37,391 nt of DNA from an uncultured Lachnospiraceae bacterium (GTDB taxonomy: Bacteria > Bacillota > Clostridia > Lachnospirales > Lachnospiraceae). This document shows, piece by piece, positions 1 through 8,279 of the stretch; positions within the stretch are counted from its first letter, which is position 1; the number at the start of each line of letters is the position of its first letter. The DNA is taken from the NCBI GenBank assembly GCA_947564645.1, contig CANOCU010000037.1, positions 1 to 37,391 of the forward strand, given 5' to 3'. The notes under the pieces are model-generated. The model worked only from the letters and a program-made list of their open reading frames with translations. It was not told where the DNA came from and did not search any database. Position numbers and translations under genes: made by a program.

Positions 1-67
1 AAGGGAGCCGTTACAGCTACCCTTATAGCATACCTAATTTTACAAAGCGTTACAGGTTAATACAGTC

Positions 68-97
68 TTGATGATACAGTAAAGAGGTTGTTATAAT
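68..97 (+). promoter_or_regulatory. Predicted sigma-A promoter upstream of the AraC-type regulator
   Basis: TTGATG (68-73) and TATAAT (92-97) are separated by 18 bases. Transcription would start near 104 and then run through the hairpin at 119-150 before the regulator gene. The match is by eye to the vegetative consensus. Confidence 0.5.
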
Positions 98-118
98 CAA
101 TACACATACACTTATAGG

Positions 119-150
119 AAAGGCTGATATTAAACGGATATCAGCCTTTT
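119..150 (+). terminator. Intrinsic terminator or attenuator hairpin
   Basis: A 12-bp stem (core GGCTGATAT with ATATCAGCC) encloses a 7-base loop and is followed by TTTT. It probably ends a gene lying before the window. Because a good promoter sits just upstream of it, it could also act as an attenuator in the leader of the AraC regulator. A near-identical hairpin follows the binding-protein gene at 2991-3023. Confidence 0.7.
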
Positions 151-191
151 CCGGTGTAAGAGTCTATTCCATGGGAGGAAGACCAGAGTTT

Positions 192-1037
192 ATGAAGATG
201 GAAACAAGTGAAGCGTTCCGACAGGTTCATCGATACAGCAATCCGGCGCCGATCCTGGTGTTTCGGCATACAAAGGAGAGGCGCACAGGCGTCGATGCCC
301 ACTGGCATGACGATCTGGAGATCAATTTTGTGTCAAAAGGAAAAGTGAGGTTCTATGTGGGCGGGCAGGAGAAGGAGCGTGAGGCGGGCAGGTTCTGCCT
401 CATATGCAGTGGAGAGGTGAATTCTGCGACTCCCGTCTTTGAAAAGCCGGATGATGTTGATACGGGGATCACGTTGCTGATCCAGCACGATTTCCTGATC
501 AGCGTAATCCCTAACTATGACAATCTTACCTTTGCGGACCCGCAGAAAGAGGAGGAAGAGAAGATCGCGGCCTATCTGTTAAGGATCGAGGAGCTGTATG
601 AGGGGCAAAGAGATGTCAGTGTAAGTGTCAACATCCTGGGTCTGGTGTGTCAGATCTTATCGGTCCTGCTGGATCACTGTGCGATCGAGAGAAGCAGTGT
701 GGACGTCAATTACTGGAAGGACTCGGAGCGGCAGAAGATCATTCTGGATTACATCCATTCAAACTATGACCAGCCGCTGCGGCAGGGGGAGCTGGCGGAG
801 AAGTTCCACTTTTCCAGGGAATATTTCTGTCGATTCTTTAAACGCTATACCGGGCAGACCTTTAAGGAATATCTAACCGGATGCCGTCTGACTCATGCGG
901 AGCAGATGCTTCGCAGTTCCATTGTGGAGATTGCCCATTGTAACGGATTCCCGGACGAACAGTCTTTTATCAGGGCCTTTAAGAATCAGTACAAGGAATC
1001 ACCGGGAAAATACCGTAAGGCATTGATTGAGAGATGA
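192..1037 (+). CDS. AraC-family transcriptional regulator, sugar type
   Basis: This is a two-part AraC regulator. The N-terminal half holds a cupin-like sensor stretch (HWHDDLEINFVSKG, then GRFCLICSGE). The last 100 residues form the paired helix-turn-helix DNA-binding domain (LRQGELAEKFHFSREYFCRFFKRY, then IVEIAHCNGFPDEQSFIRAFK). ATG 192 is preferred over the in-frame ATG 171 because GGGAGGAAG (173-181) lies inside the longer reading and is well spaced for 192. It stands directly before the solute-binding protein and GH3 genes in the same direction. In this family that arrangement usually means control of neighbouring sugar uptake and hydrolysis genes. The ligand is unknown. Confidence 0.9.
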   Translation: MKMETSEAFRQVHRYSNPAPILVFRHTKERRTGVDAHWHDDLEINFVSKGKVRFYVGGQEKEREAGRFCLICSGEVNSATPVFEKPDDVDTGITLLIQHDFLISVIPNYDNLTFADPQKEEEEKIAAYLLRIEELYEGQRDVSVSVNILGLVCQILSVLLDHCAIERSSVDVNYWKDSERQKIILDYIHSNYDQPLRQGELAEKFHFSREYFCRFFKRYTGQTFKEYLTGCRLTHAEQMLRSSIVEIAHCNGFPDEQSFIRAFKNQYKESPGKYRKALIER

Positions 1038-1173
1038 TTGAGAGATAAAAAGAAAACTGGTCAAAAAATCCCTATAAAGTGGATAATTTGTCCATGGTAC
1101 GCAGGAGAATCTTCATATTAAAATGGAGACAGCGTAATAAAGAACAGAATTTTTTTGCAGGAGGATGAGAAAC

Positions 1174-2913
1174 ATGAGACGTAAGAAGATTTTGGCCCTG
1201 CTTGCAGTGAGCGCGATGCTGGCAGGCACACTCACCGGCTGCGGCGGCGACAGTGGAGCAGCAGGGGATACGGGAAGCACCGGCGGCACAGAAGCGTCGG
1301 CAGATTCCGGCACGGAAGCGGATGCGGGCGGCGATGCCCAGGCGGAGGACGGCGGTGAGGACCTGTCCCCGATCACCTTTGAGTATTACAATGCGGACGG
1401 TAAGGACGACGGCTGGAGTGATACGCCGGTAGGCTCCGCCATCGCGGATGCGACGGGCATCAGGCTGGAGATCAGCTATCCGGTATCCAGTACCGGAGAC
1501 CCGGCGGAGGACGTGGCGCTGATGATCGCCAATGATGATTATCCGGATCTGATCTATTCCAAGACATCTGCTGCCAGTCTTTACGAAGCGGGCGCCCTGA
1601 TCGATATGACGGATCTGATCGATCAGTATGGCCCGAATATTAAGAAGATGTACGGCGACGAGTTCGAGAAACTGAAATGGAGTTCCGATGACCCGGGTAT
1701 CTATCAGCTGTCCTATGCCGGCGTGGGCGGCAGATACTTTACCTCAGGAGGAACCTGTCAGATTCAGTATGCAGTGCTGAAGGAGAACAATTATGAGTAT
1801 CCCACGACATTGGAAGAGTATGAGGCGATGATCAAGTCTTACCTGGCGGCGCATCCGACCACAGACGACGGTCTGGAGATGATCGGTATCTCCATGAGCG
1901 CTGCTGACTGGCACTGGATGATCACGTTGTCGAATCCGGCGGGTTATATCGCGGATGCGGCGCCGGATAACGGCTCCTGGCTGGTGGACGAGGATTATAA
2001 CTGTATCTTTAAACAGAAGAGTGAGAATGAGAGAGAATATTTCAGATGGCTGAGCCGCATGTACGACGAAGGCATTCTGGATCCGAACTTTGCGACGCAG
2101 ACCGATGATGATTATATCGCAAAGCTGGTCAGTGGCCGTGTGGTTGCGATCACGGATTCTCTCTGGCATTATTATCAAGCTCATGCTACTTTGAACGCAG
2201 AAGGCAAACTGGATAAGACATTTTGTGGTCTTCCGGTGACACTGCATGCCGATCAGAAGGCGCCCAGCCTGATGTACCAGGGTCTGCAGGTCGGATACGG
2301 GATCGCGATCACCAAGAGCTGTGAGGATCCGGTGCGCGCGATCAAGTTCTTAGACTATCTGTGTTCCGATGAAGGCGCTATTCTTTACCGCTGGGGTATC
2401 GAGGGTGAGCATTATTTTCTGGATGAGAACGGCATGAGATACCGTACCGAGGAAGAGATCACGAAGGCGAAGACGGATCCCGATTATGGTAAGAAAACGG
2501 GAATCGGCAGCTGCGTGGGCTTCCCGATCTATGGCGACGGTGTGCAGGATGCCAACGGGGACTACTATACGCCGACCAACAAGCAGTCCATCATTGCAGA
2601 GTACAACGAGGAAGAGAAGGCTGCCTGCGAGGCGTGGGGCGTGGAGATGCTGACGGATATCTTCCCGCAGCCGGAGGAGTTCGAAGTACCGCCGTACTCA
2701 CCGTTGTGGGCTTATGGGGTTCCGCAGGAGATCAACAATACCGTGACGATCCTGAACGAGATCTTATTCCCGGCGCTGATCAAGTGCGTGACGGATCCGG
2801 TGGATTCCTTCGACGCTAACTGGGATGCGATGCTCGCGGACCTGGAGGCAAACGGTATGCAGGAAGCAAGCGATATGATGACAGAGTTCCTGGCGACCAA
2901 GCTGCCGCAGTAA
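1174..2913 (+). CDS. Extracellular solute-binding lipoprotein, family 1 (LplA-like)
   Basis: The protein carries a lipoprotein signal: basic start MRRKK, hydrophobic stretch, and lipobox LTGC followed by a Gly/Ser/Ala/Asp-rich linker. The mature part of about 550 residues has the length and style of the large LplA/YtcQ-type oligosaccharide-binding proteins. It would sit on the outer face of the membrane and deliver a glycan to an ABC permease. ATG 1174 is chosen over 1165 because AGGAGG (1159-1164) touches the earlier ATG but is ideally spaced for 1174. No permease or ATPase gene is adjacent, so partners probably lie before the window or elsewhere. Context with GH3 and AraC supports a plant or host glycan substrate, not identified. 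Confidence 0.88.
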   Translation: MRRKKILALLAVSAMLAGTLTGCGGDSGAAGDTGSTGGTEASADSGTEADAGGDAQAEDGGEDLSPITFEYYNADGKDDGWSDTPVGSAIADATGIRLEISYPVSSTGDPAEDVALMIANDDYPDLIYSKTSAASLYEAGALIDMTDLIDQYGPNIKKMYGDEFEKLKWSSDDPGIYQLSYAGVGGRYFTSGGTCQIQYAVLKENNYEYPTTLEEYEAMIKSYLAAHPTTDDGLEMIGISMSAADWHWMITLSNPAGYIADAAPDNGSWLVDEDYNCIFKQKSENEREYFRWLSRMYDEGILDPNFATQTDDDYIAKLVSGRVVAITDSLWHYYQAHATLNAEGKLDKTFCGLPVTLHADQKAPSLMYQGLQVGYGIAITKSCEDPVRAIKFLDYLCSDEGAILYRWGIEGEHYFLDENGMRYRTEEEITKAKTDPDYGKKTGIGSCVGFPIYGDGVQDANGDYYTPTNKQSIIAEYNEEEKAACEAWGVEMLTDIFPQPEEFEVPPYSPLWAYGVPQEINNTVTILNEILFPALIKCVTDPVDSFDANWDAMLADLEANGMQEASDMMTEFLATKLPQ

Positions 2914-2990
2914 GAGATTGCTTGCACGAGCATTTGACTACATAGTATAACGGTTACTATATTCCACATTAATAGGCATATACATCGGGA

Positions 2991-3023
2991 AAGGGCTGAT
3001 ATTCGCAGGATATCAGTCTTTTT
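2991..3023 (+). terminator. Intrinsic terminator after the solute-binding protein gene
   Basis: The core CTGATAT/ATATCAG stem is extended outward by A-T, G-C and G-T pairs to 12 bp. Loop TCGCAGG (3003-3009) is followed by a T-run (3019-3023). It separates the binding protein from the GH3 gene. A further imperfect hairpin with CCGG ends lies at about 3066-3099 in the GH3 leader and may be an operator or leader structure. Confidence 0.75.
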
Positions 3024-3158
3024 CCTAAATAGGGCGGTGCAGAGGCATAGCCGAACTGTATTTTAGCCGGGATAACATATGCAATTTGTATGGTTACCGG
3101 ATGGCATAAGGAACAGGTAAAATAGATAAAAGAAACAGCAGGAAGGAGAGACAAGCGT

Positions 3159-6110
3159 ATGGAAAAGAGAAACACCCCATTCTGGGACAGCGCGCTGCCG
3201 ATCGAAAAGAGGATCGACTGGCTGCTGTCCAAGATGACGATCGAGGAGAAATGCAGTTGTCTGTCGTCGGCAATGCGGCCTATTGAGCGGCTGGGGATTC
3301 CTGGCATGTCCTTTGGCGGAGAGGCGGCTCACGGCGTGGAAGCCCGGAATGACCAGAATACATTGGGCGGGCCGGAGCCTACCACGTCTTTCGTACAGCC
3401 CATCGGCATGAGTGCTACCTGGGATCCGGATCTGATCCGACAGGCCGGGAAGGTGACCGGTACGGAGGCGAGAGTCATCTACCACAGGCATCCGGACCGG
3501 GGACTGAGCCGCTGGGCGCCCACGGTGGATCTGGAGCGGGATCCCAGATGGGGCAGGACGGAGGAAGGATACGGGGAGGATCCGGTTCTTACCGGAGAGA
3601 TGGCTTCCGCTTATGTACAGGGGATGCAGGGCGATAACAGCCGTTATCTGCGGGTGGCGGCGACTCTGAAGCATTTCTATGGCAACAATACGGAAGTGGG
3701 CCGGGGGTGGAAGAATGTATCCATCGATCCCCGGAACAAATATGAACTGTATCTGGAGCCTTTTCGCCGGGCCATCGAGAAAGGCGGCGCGGAAGCGATC
3801 ATGACGGCCTACAATAAGATCAACGGTACGCCGGGAATGCTCAACGACGAGGTGCAGAAGATCCTTAAAGATGAGTATGGCTTACAACATGCCGTGAGCG
3901 ACGGCGGCGCCACGGCCCTTGTGGCACTGCTGCATCATACTTTCGGCACCGACGCGGAGACGGTGGCTGCTGCGGTGAAGGCAGGCGTGGATACCATGTC
4001 CGACAATCCGGTGATGGTGGAGCAGGCGGCGAAGGAAGCCTGGGAACTGGGTCTGTTGACGGAGGAAGAGATCGACAGGGCGCTGCGCTGTGCCTTCCGT
4101 ACCAGACTGCGTCTTGGCATCTATGACGCACAGCCGGGCAATCCTTATGACAGGGTGACGGAGGCGGATCTGGATTCCGAGGAGAGCCGTGCGGTGTGCC
4201 GGCAGGTTTCCAGAGAGGCGGTGGTGCTCTTAAAGAATGAGGAAGGGTTCCTGCCGCTTGATCAGGGGCAGGCGGACGATCTGGCGCTGATTGGGCCGCT
4301 TGGCGACGCCTGGTATCAGGACTGGTACGGCGGCGAGCCGCCTTTTCGAAAGACGCTTCTTGCTGGGATGAGGGAACTGACGGGCGCAGAGATCGCCCAT
4401 GCGGACGGACAGGACAGAGTGGTGTTCTGCCGCGGAGAACAGGGAATCGCCGTGGCCGAGGACGGGACGCTGCGGATCAGCGGTCAGCCGGACGTGTTTA
4501 TCCGGGAGGACTGGGGATCCGGCAGTTATACGTTCCGCTGCGTGCGGACAGGCAAGTATATGAATTCCAGGCTGTACGGCGGGCCGGACAGTAAAGAAGA
4601 GCCGGGACGGATCGCGGCGGAGAAGGATTCGGCCATGGACTGGTTCGTGATGGAGATCTTCCATGTGGAGACGAGAGCGGACGGCAGCGTAATATTGACC
4701 AACCGTTTCGGTATGCCCGTGCAGGTACGCGAGGACGGCAGCCTCTGGGCCGCTATGGAGGGAGAAGGCACTGCCTTTACCATGGAAACGAAAGAGGACG
4801 GTCTGCAGACGGCGCTTAAGCTGGCGGGCAGCAAGAAGAAAGTGGTGCTGGCGCTTGGCTGTAATTCGATGATCAATGCCAAGGAGGAAGTGGACCGGGA
4901 TACCATCGAGCTGCCGCCCGCGCAGCAGAAGCTGCTGGAAGAGGTCTATGCGGTGAACCGGAACGTAGTACTGGTGCTTTACTCCAATTATCCGTATGCG
5001 ATCCGCTTTGCCAAAGAGAAACTGCCGGCCATCCTCTGGAGCGCTACCGGCGCGCAGGATATGGGATGCGCCATGGCGGAGACGCTGTTTGGACACAATA
5101 ACCCGTCGGGACGACTGAACCTGACCTGGTACAAGGGGGACGATCAGCTGCCCGACATCGACGACTACGATATCATCGGTAAGGAGCGCACCTACCGGTA
5201 CTTCGGGGGAGAGGTGCTCTATCCCTTCGGTTATGGCTTAAGTTATACGCAGTTTGCTTATTCGGATCTGGCGGTCACGGTTCGGGACGGCGTGAACCTG
5301 CATATCACCCTGCGGGTGGAGAATACCGGGTCACGGACCGGGGATGAGGTGGTGCAGATCTACGGCACGGCGCCCGCATCCAGAGTGAAGAAGCCGCTCA
5401 GGCAGCTGTTGGGCTTTCGGAAGATCAGGAATGTGATGCCCGGAGAGAGCCGCAGCGTGGAATTGACGATCCCGATCGAGGAATTTCGGTTCTATGATGT
5501 GATCAGCAGACGGCTTATGGTGGAAAAGGGCTGCTATACGATCTTCACAGGGCCCTCCGACAATGCAGCTGCATTGAAGATACAGGTGGAACTTCCCGGA
5601 CAACAGACAGGGACACGCTGCCTGCGACATAGGACGGCGGCGGATCATTATGATACGTATGAGAATGTAGTGCTGACGGAGGGACACTTCGGATTTAAGG
5701 CAGTGACCGTGCACGATCCCGCGGACAAGAGCGTGCTGCGCTATGGTGACTGCAGGCTGGAAAAGGGTGCGGAGGCGCTGCTTCTGCACTGTAAGAGCGA
5801 GAAGAAGAGCAGTGTCACGGTCTTCGTGGACGGCCGGCAGGCGGCCTTCTGGGAGGGAGACACGGCTTCCTATGAGCAAAACGCAATGCCGCCGATGGAC
5901 GAGAAGGCAAGGGCGGAAGCTAAGCTTCGCGCAGCCAGCTGGCATCCCATCTACACGGACGTGCGGCTTTCTCTGGATGCCGATGTGATAGAAGGGGTCT
6001 TACAGGCGGAGAAAGCCGTGGAGATCCGACTGGAACTGACGGGAGATATCAGACTGTGCAGTCTTCACGTGGCGTATAAGGCGGACAGCTCTCCCGCTGA
6101 GCATAACTGA
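3159..6110 (+). CDS. Glycoside hydrolase family 3 (beta-glucosidase/xylosidase type) with extra domains
   Basis: This cytoplasmic-type GH3 enzyme has no signal peptide and would release terminal beta-linked sugars from imported oligosaccharides. The N-terminal TIM barrel (about 20-330) shows WGRTEEGYGEDP (131-142), KHFYGNN (171-177) and the likely nucleophile Asp248 in VSDGG. The alpha/beta sandwich starts near 353. It is interrupted at about 415-545 by a beta-rich insert with trefoil- or fascin-like turns (SGSYTFRCVRTGKYMNSR). YPFGYGLSYTQF near 688 leads into an Fn3-like domain (about 702-800). A last segment of about 180 residues looks like a beta-sandwich, perhaps CBM6-like. Total length of 983 exceeds the usual 700-850. 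A strong SD (GGAAGGAG, 3141-3148) supports the start. Substrate cannot be read from sequence. Confidence 0.92.
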   Translation: MEKRNTPFWDSALPIEKRIDWLLSKMTIEEKCSCLSSAMRPIERLGIPGMSFGGEAAHGVEARNDQNTLGGPEPTTSFVQPIGMSATWDPDLIRQAGKVTGTEARVIYHRHPDRGLSRWAPTVDLERDPRWGRTEEGYGEDPVLTGEMASAYVQGMQGDNSRYLRVAATLKHFYGNNTEVGRGWKNVSIDPRNKYELYLEPFRRAIEKGGAEAIMTAYNKINGTPGMLNDEVQKILKDEYGLQHAVSDGGATALVALLHHTFGTDAETVAAAVKAGVDTMSDNPVMVEQAAKEAWELGLLTEEEIDRALRCAFRTRLRLGIYDAQPGNPYDRVTEADLDSEESRAVCRQVSREAVVLLKNEEGFLPLDQGQADDLALIGPLGDAWYQDWYGGEPPFRKTLLAGMRELTGAEIAHADGQDRVVFCRGEQGIAVAEDGTLRISGQPDVFIREDWGSGSYTFRCVRTGKYMNSRLYGGPDSKEEPGRIAAEKDSAMDWFVMEIFHVETRADGSVILTNRFGMPVQVREDGSLWAAMEGEGTAFTMETKEDGLQTALKLAGSKKKVVLALGCNSMINAKEEVDRDTIELPPAQQKLLEEVYAVNRNVVLVLYSNYPYAIRFAKEKLPAILWSATGAQDMGCAMAETLFGHNNPSGRLNLTWYKGDDQLPDIDDYDIIGKERTYRYFGGEVLYPFGYGLSYTQFAYSDLAVTVRDGVNLHITLRVENTGSRTGDEVVQIYGTAPASRVKKPLRQLLGFRKIRNVMPGESRSVELTIPIEEFRFYDVISRRLMVEKGCYTIFTGPSDNAAALKIQVELPGQQTGTRCLRHRTAADHYDTYENVVLTEGHFGFKAVTVHDPADKSVLRYGDCRLEKGAEALLLHCKSEKKSSVTVFVDGRQAAFWEGDTASYEQNAMPPMDEKARAEAKLRAASWHPIYTDVRLSLDADVIEGVLQAEKAVEIRLELTGDIRLCSLHVAYKADSSPAEHN

Positions 6111-6264
6111 CACGGATCACCTTGGTGGCAGCCGGACAGCCGGGGGTGTAGACCTGGATGCCTGAAACCGTAAAGTTATCGGCCGGATGCCCTGCAGCGG
6201 GGTGCAGGGCACCGTGAATAGTAATCAAGATATTTTCTGACAGTTAACAGGTTAAGCGGGAGAA

Positions 6265-6293
6265 TTGACAAACAATCCGGGAAAATGTATGAT
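6265..6293 (+). promoter_or_regulatory. Strong predicted sigma-A promoter of the carboxylesterase gene
   Basis: A perfect TTGACA (6265-6270) lies 17 bases before TATGAT (6288-6293). Transcription should start near 6300, immediately before the palindromic repeat at 6307-6343. The palindrome would therefore be in the 5' untranslated RNA or in a position to act as an operator. Confidence 0.75.
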
Positions 6294-6306
6294 AAATAAC
6301 TGGGAA

Positions 6307-6343
6307 CTATAGTAAACGAAATTTCTCATGCCGTTAACTATAA
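6307..6343. repeat. 37-bp imperfect palindromic repeat, copy A
   Basis: One end reads CTATAGTAAACGAAATTTC and the other GTTAACTATAA. In inverse orientation it matches the element at 8051-8087 at almost every position outside a short variable centre. A and B flank the carboxylesterase gene in opposite orientation. Confidence 0.75.
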
Positions 6344-6449
6344 AACGATAAACTTACGGCGGGCGGCAGGATATAATAACGTCTGCTATGAAAATGAGAA
6401 CGATAAATAATACAAAATAACCAGAATCATAAACAAGGAGGCAGTAAGA

Positions 6450-8012
6450 ATGGAGAAGAAATTTATTTACGATGACAAGACCGCCATTGTAGAGACGCAG
6501 AAAGGAAAGGTACGTGGTTATTTCTATGACGACATGTACATATTTAAGGGCATTCCTTACGCGAAGGCGAAGAGATTTCACGCACCGGAGCCGGTAGATG
6601 CCTGGGAGGGGGAGCTTACGACGATCAACTACGGACACGTGTGCCCGCTCTTAGATGAGCCGCAGCCGGGAATCGGAGAGATGATGGTGCCCCATCGTTA
6701 TTGGCCCATGAGCGAGAACTGCCTGAATCTGAACATCTGGACGCCGGGACTGGACGGGGAGAAGCGTCCCGTCATGGTATGGCTGCACGGCGGCGGATTC
6801 TTCGCCGGTTCTTCGATCGAGCAGATCGCCTATGAAGGGGAGAATATGTGTAAGCTGGGACAGGTGGTCGTGGTATCCGTGAACCACAGGCTGAATGTGC
6901 TTGGTTACTGTGATCTGTCGGCTTTCGGTGAGGAGTATGCGAATTCCGGCAATGCGGGAACGGACGATCTGATCGCGGCGCTTCAGTGGCTGCATGACAA
7001 TGTGGAGAAGTTCGGCGGCGACCCGGAGAACGTGATCGTATTCGGACAGTCCGGCGGCGGCGCGAAGGTGACCACACTGCTGCAGACACCGGCAGCGGAC
7101 GGCCTGATCGCCAAGGGCATCAACATGAGCGGCGTGCTCGGCGGCGCGATGGCGGACTGCAAGGGAAGCGGCGAGAAGCTGGTGCGGGCCATGATGGAAG
7201 AGTTGAAGATCGAAGATGTGAAAGCGTTAGAGACGGTTCCGTTCGCCGATCTGGCTGCAGCTTACAATAAAGTAAAGCCGGATCTGGAGAAAGCGGGAGA
7301 ATATGTGGGCGGTGCGCCTTTCGTCAATGATTTCTATAAGGGCGAGCCGGTCTCCAACGGATTCCGCAAAGAGACGGCACATGTCCCGCTAATGGTAGGC
7401 AGTGTGTTCGGCGAGTTCGGTTCCTTTGCGCCGGCGCCCTATGACCGCCGCACCATGACGACGCAGGACGGCATCCAGTATATGAAGAAGGAAGCGGGCG
7501 ACGTGGATGTGACGGAGCTGATCGCATGTTTCCAGAAGGCATATCCGGAGCGCAACCCGGTGGATCTTATGACCATGGATTTCTTCTTCCGTGCGCCGGA
7601 GATCGACTATATCAGGGAGAGAAGCAAATGCAACGACAAGACCTGGTCTTATCTGTTTAACCTGGATATGAACTTTGACGGCGGCAAGACGCCCTGGCAC
7701 TGTGCCGATATTCCTTATTTCTTCCACAATACGGAGTTTACGCCTTACACCCAGGAGGAGGGCGTAACGGAGCGTGTGGAGAAGCTGATCTTCGATTCCG
7801 TGATGGCATTTGCAAAGACCGGCAATCCGGAGAATCCGGAGATGCCCAATTGGCCTGCCTGCACGCCGGAGGAGGAAGCTACGCTGGTGATCGGCAAGGA
7901 TTCCGAAGTGAAGGTGAACTTCGACCACGAGCTGGTGCCGATGCTTGCCAGTGTTATGGGCCCCATCTATGCCAGAAATATGGAGAAGAGGATGCAGGAC
8001 GTACAGCATTAA
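6450..8012 (+). CDS. Type-B carboxylesterase (para-nitrobenzyl esterase-like)
   Basis: This is an alpha/beta-hydrolase of the carboxylesterase type B family, 520 residues, the usual full length. The oxyanion-hole motif HGGG is at 113-116. The nucleophile is Ser201 in FGQSGGG, where most relatives have FGESAGG. The likely acid is Glu322 and the likely base His417 in WHCADIPYFF. There is no signal peptide, so it should act in the cytoplasm. SD AAGGAGG (6435-6441) supports the start. Lying after GH3, it may remove acyl groups from imported glycans; this is inference, since the family is substrate-promiscuous. It has its own promoter and is bracketed by inverted 37-bp repeats. Confidence 0.92.
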   Translation: MEKKFIYDDKTAIVETQKGKVRGYFYDDMYIFKGIPYAKAKRFHAPEPVDAWEGELTTINYGHVCPLLDEPQPGIGEMMVPHRYWPMSENCLNLNIWTPGLDGEKRPVMVWLHGGGFFAGSSIEQIAYEGENMCKLGQVVVVSVNHRLNVLGYCDLSAFGEEYANSGNAGTDDLIAALQWLHDNVEKFGGDPENVIVFGQSGGGAKVTTLLQTPAADGLIAKGINMSGVLGGAMADCKGSGEKLVRAMMEELKIEDVKALETVPFADLAAAYNKVKPDLEKAGEYVGGAPFVNDFYKGEPVSNGFRKETAHVPLMVGSVFGEFGSFAPAPYDRRTMTTQDGIQYMKKEAGDVDVTELIACFQKAYPERNPVDLMTMDFFFRAPEIDYIRERSKCNDKTWSYLFNLDMNFDGGKTPWHCADIPYFFHNTEFTPYTQEEGVTERVEKLIFDSVMAFAKTGNPENPEMPNWPACTPEEEATLVIGKDSEVKVNFDHELVPMLASVMGPIYARNMEKRMQDVQH

Positions 8013-8050
8013 GCATGTGGTTAAGCTTGTGACTGGACAAATGTAAGATA

Positions 8051-8087
8051 TTATAGTTAACGATATTAGAAATTTCGTTTACTATAA
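8051..8087. repeat. 37-bp imperfect palindromic repeat, copy B
   Basis: It starts TTATAGTTAACG and ends AATTTCGTTTACTATAA, so it is itself near-palindromic. It follows the esterase stop codon by about 40 bases. No T-run follows, so it is not an ordinary intrinsic terminator. Confidence 0.75.
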
Positions 8088-8101
8088 GATACGTGTAATG
8101 A

Positions 8102-8137
8102 GCAGATACCCCGCCAGATGCCTGGCGGGGTATCTGC
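8102..8137 (+). terminator. Perfect 16-bp hairpin after the esterase gene
   Basis: GCAGATACCCCGCCAG pairs perfectly with CTGGCGGGGTATCTGC around an ATGC loop. It is the strongest hairpin in this gap and probably ends the esterase transcript. A U-tract is missing, so termination in the classical way is uncertain. Confidence 0.5.
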
Positions 8138-8279
8138 CTGTACGAACGGCAACTACTGAAAAACCATTGAAAATATACAAAACCAATTGCCATGCTCCGT
8201 AAAATACAGTATGATATTAGAATGAGTGAAAGATCATAAGTTCTATCATGATACCGGAATCGTTAAGGAGGAAAGAGAA

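Larger units (their letters stand above)
6111..6449 (+). other. GH3-esterase intergenic region with hairpin, promoter and palindrome
   Basis: No gene is seen in these 339 bases. They hold a hairpin (TGCCCTGCA 6188-6196 with TGCAGGGCA 6203-6211, no U-tract), a strong promoter (6265-6293), and one copy of a 37-bp palindromic repeat (6307-6343) just after the expected transcription start. Confidence 0.6.

Noticed and set aside
2944-2960. Short palindrome TAGTATAACGGTTACTA as another copy of the 37-bp repeat
   Set aside because: Only the outer TAGTA-type bases agree and the conserved core is missing, so the match is too weak.
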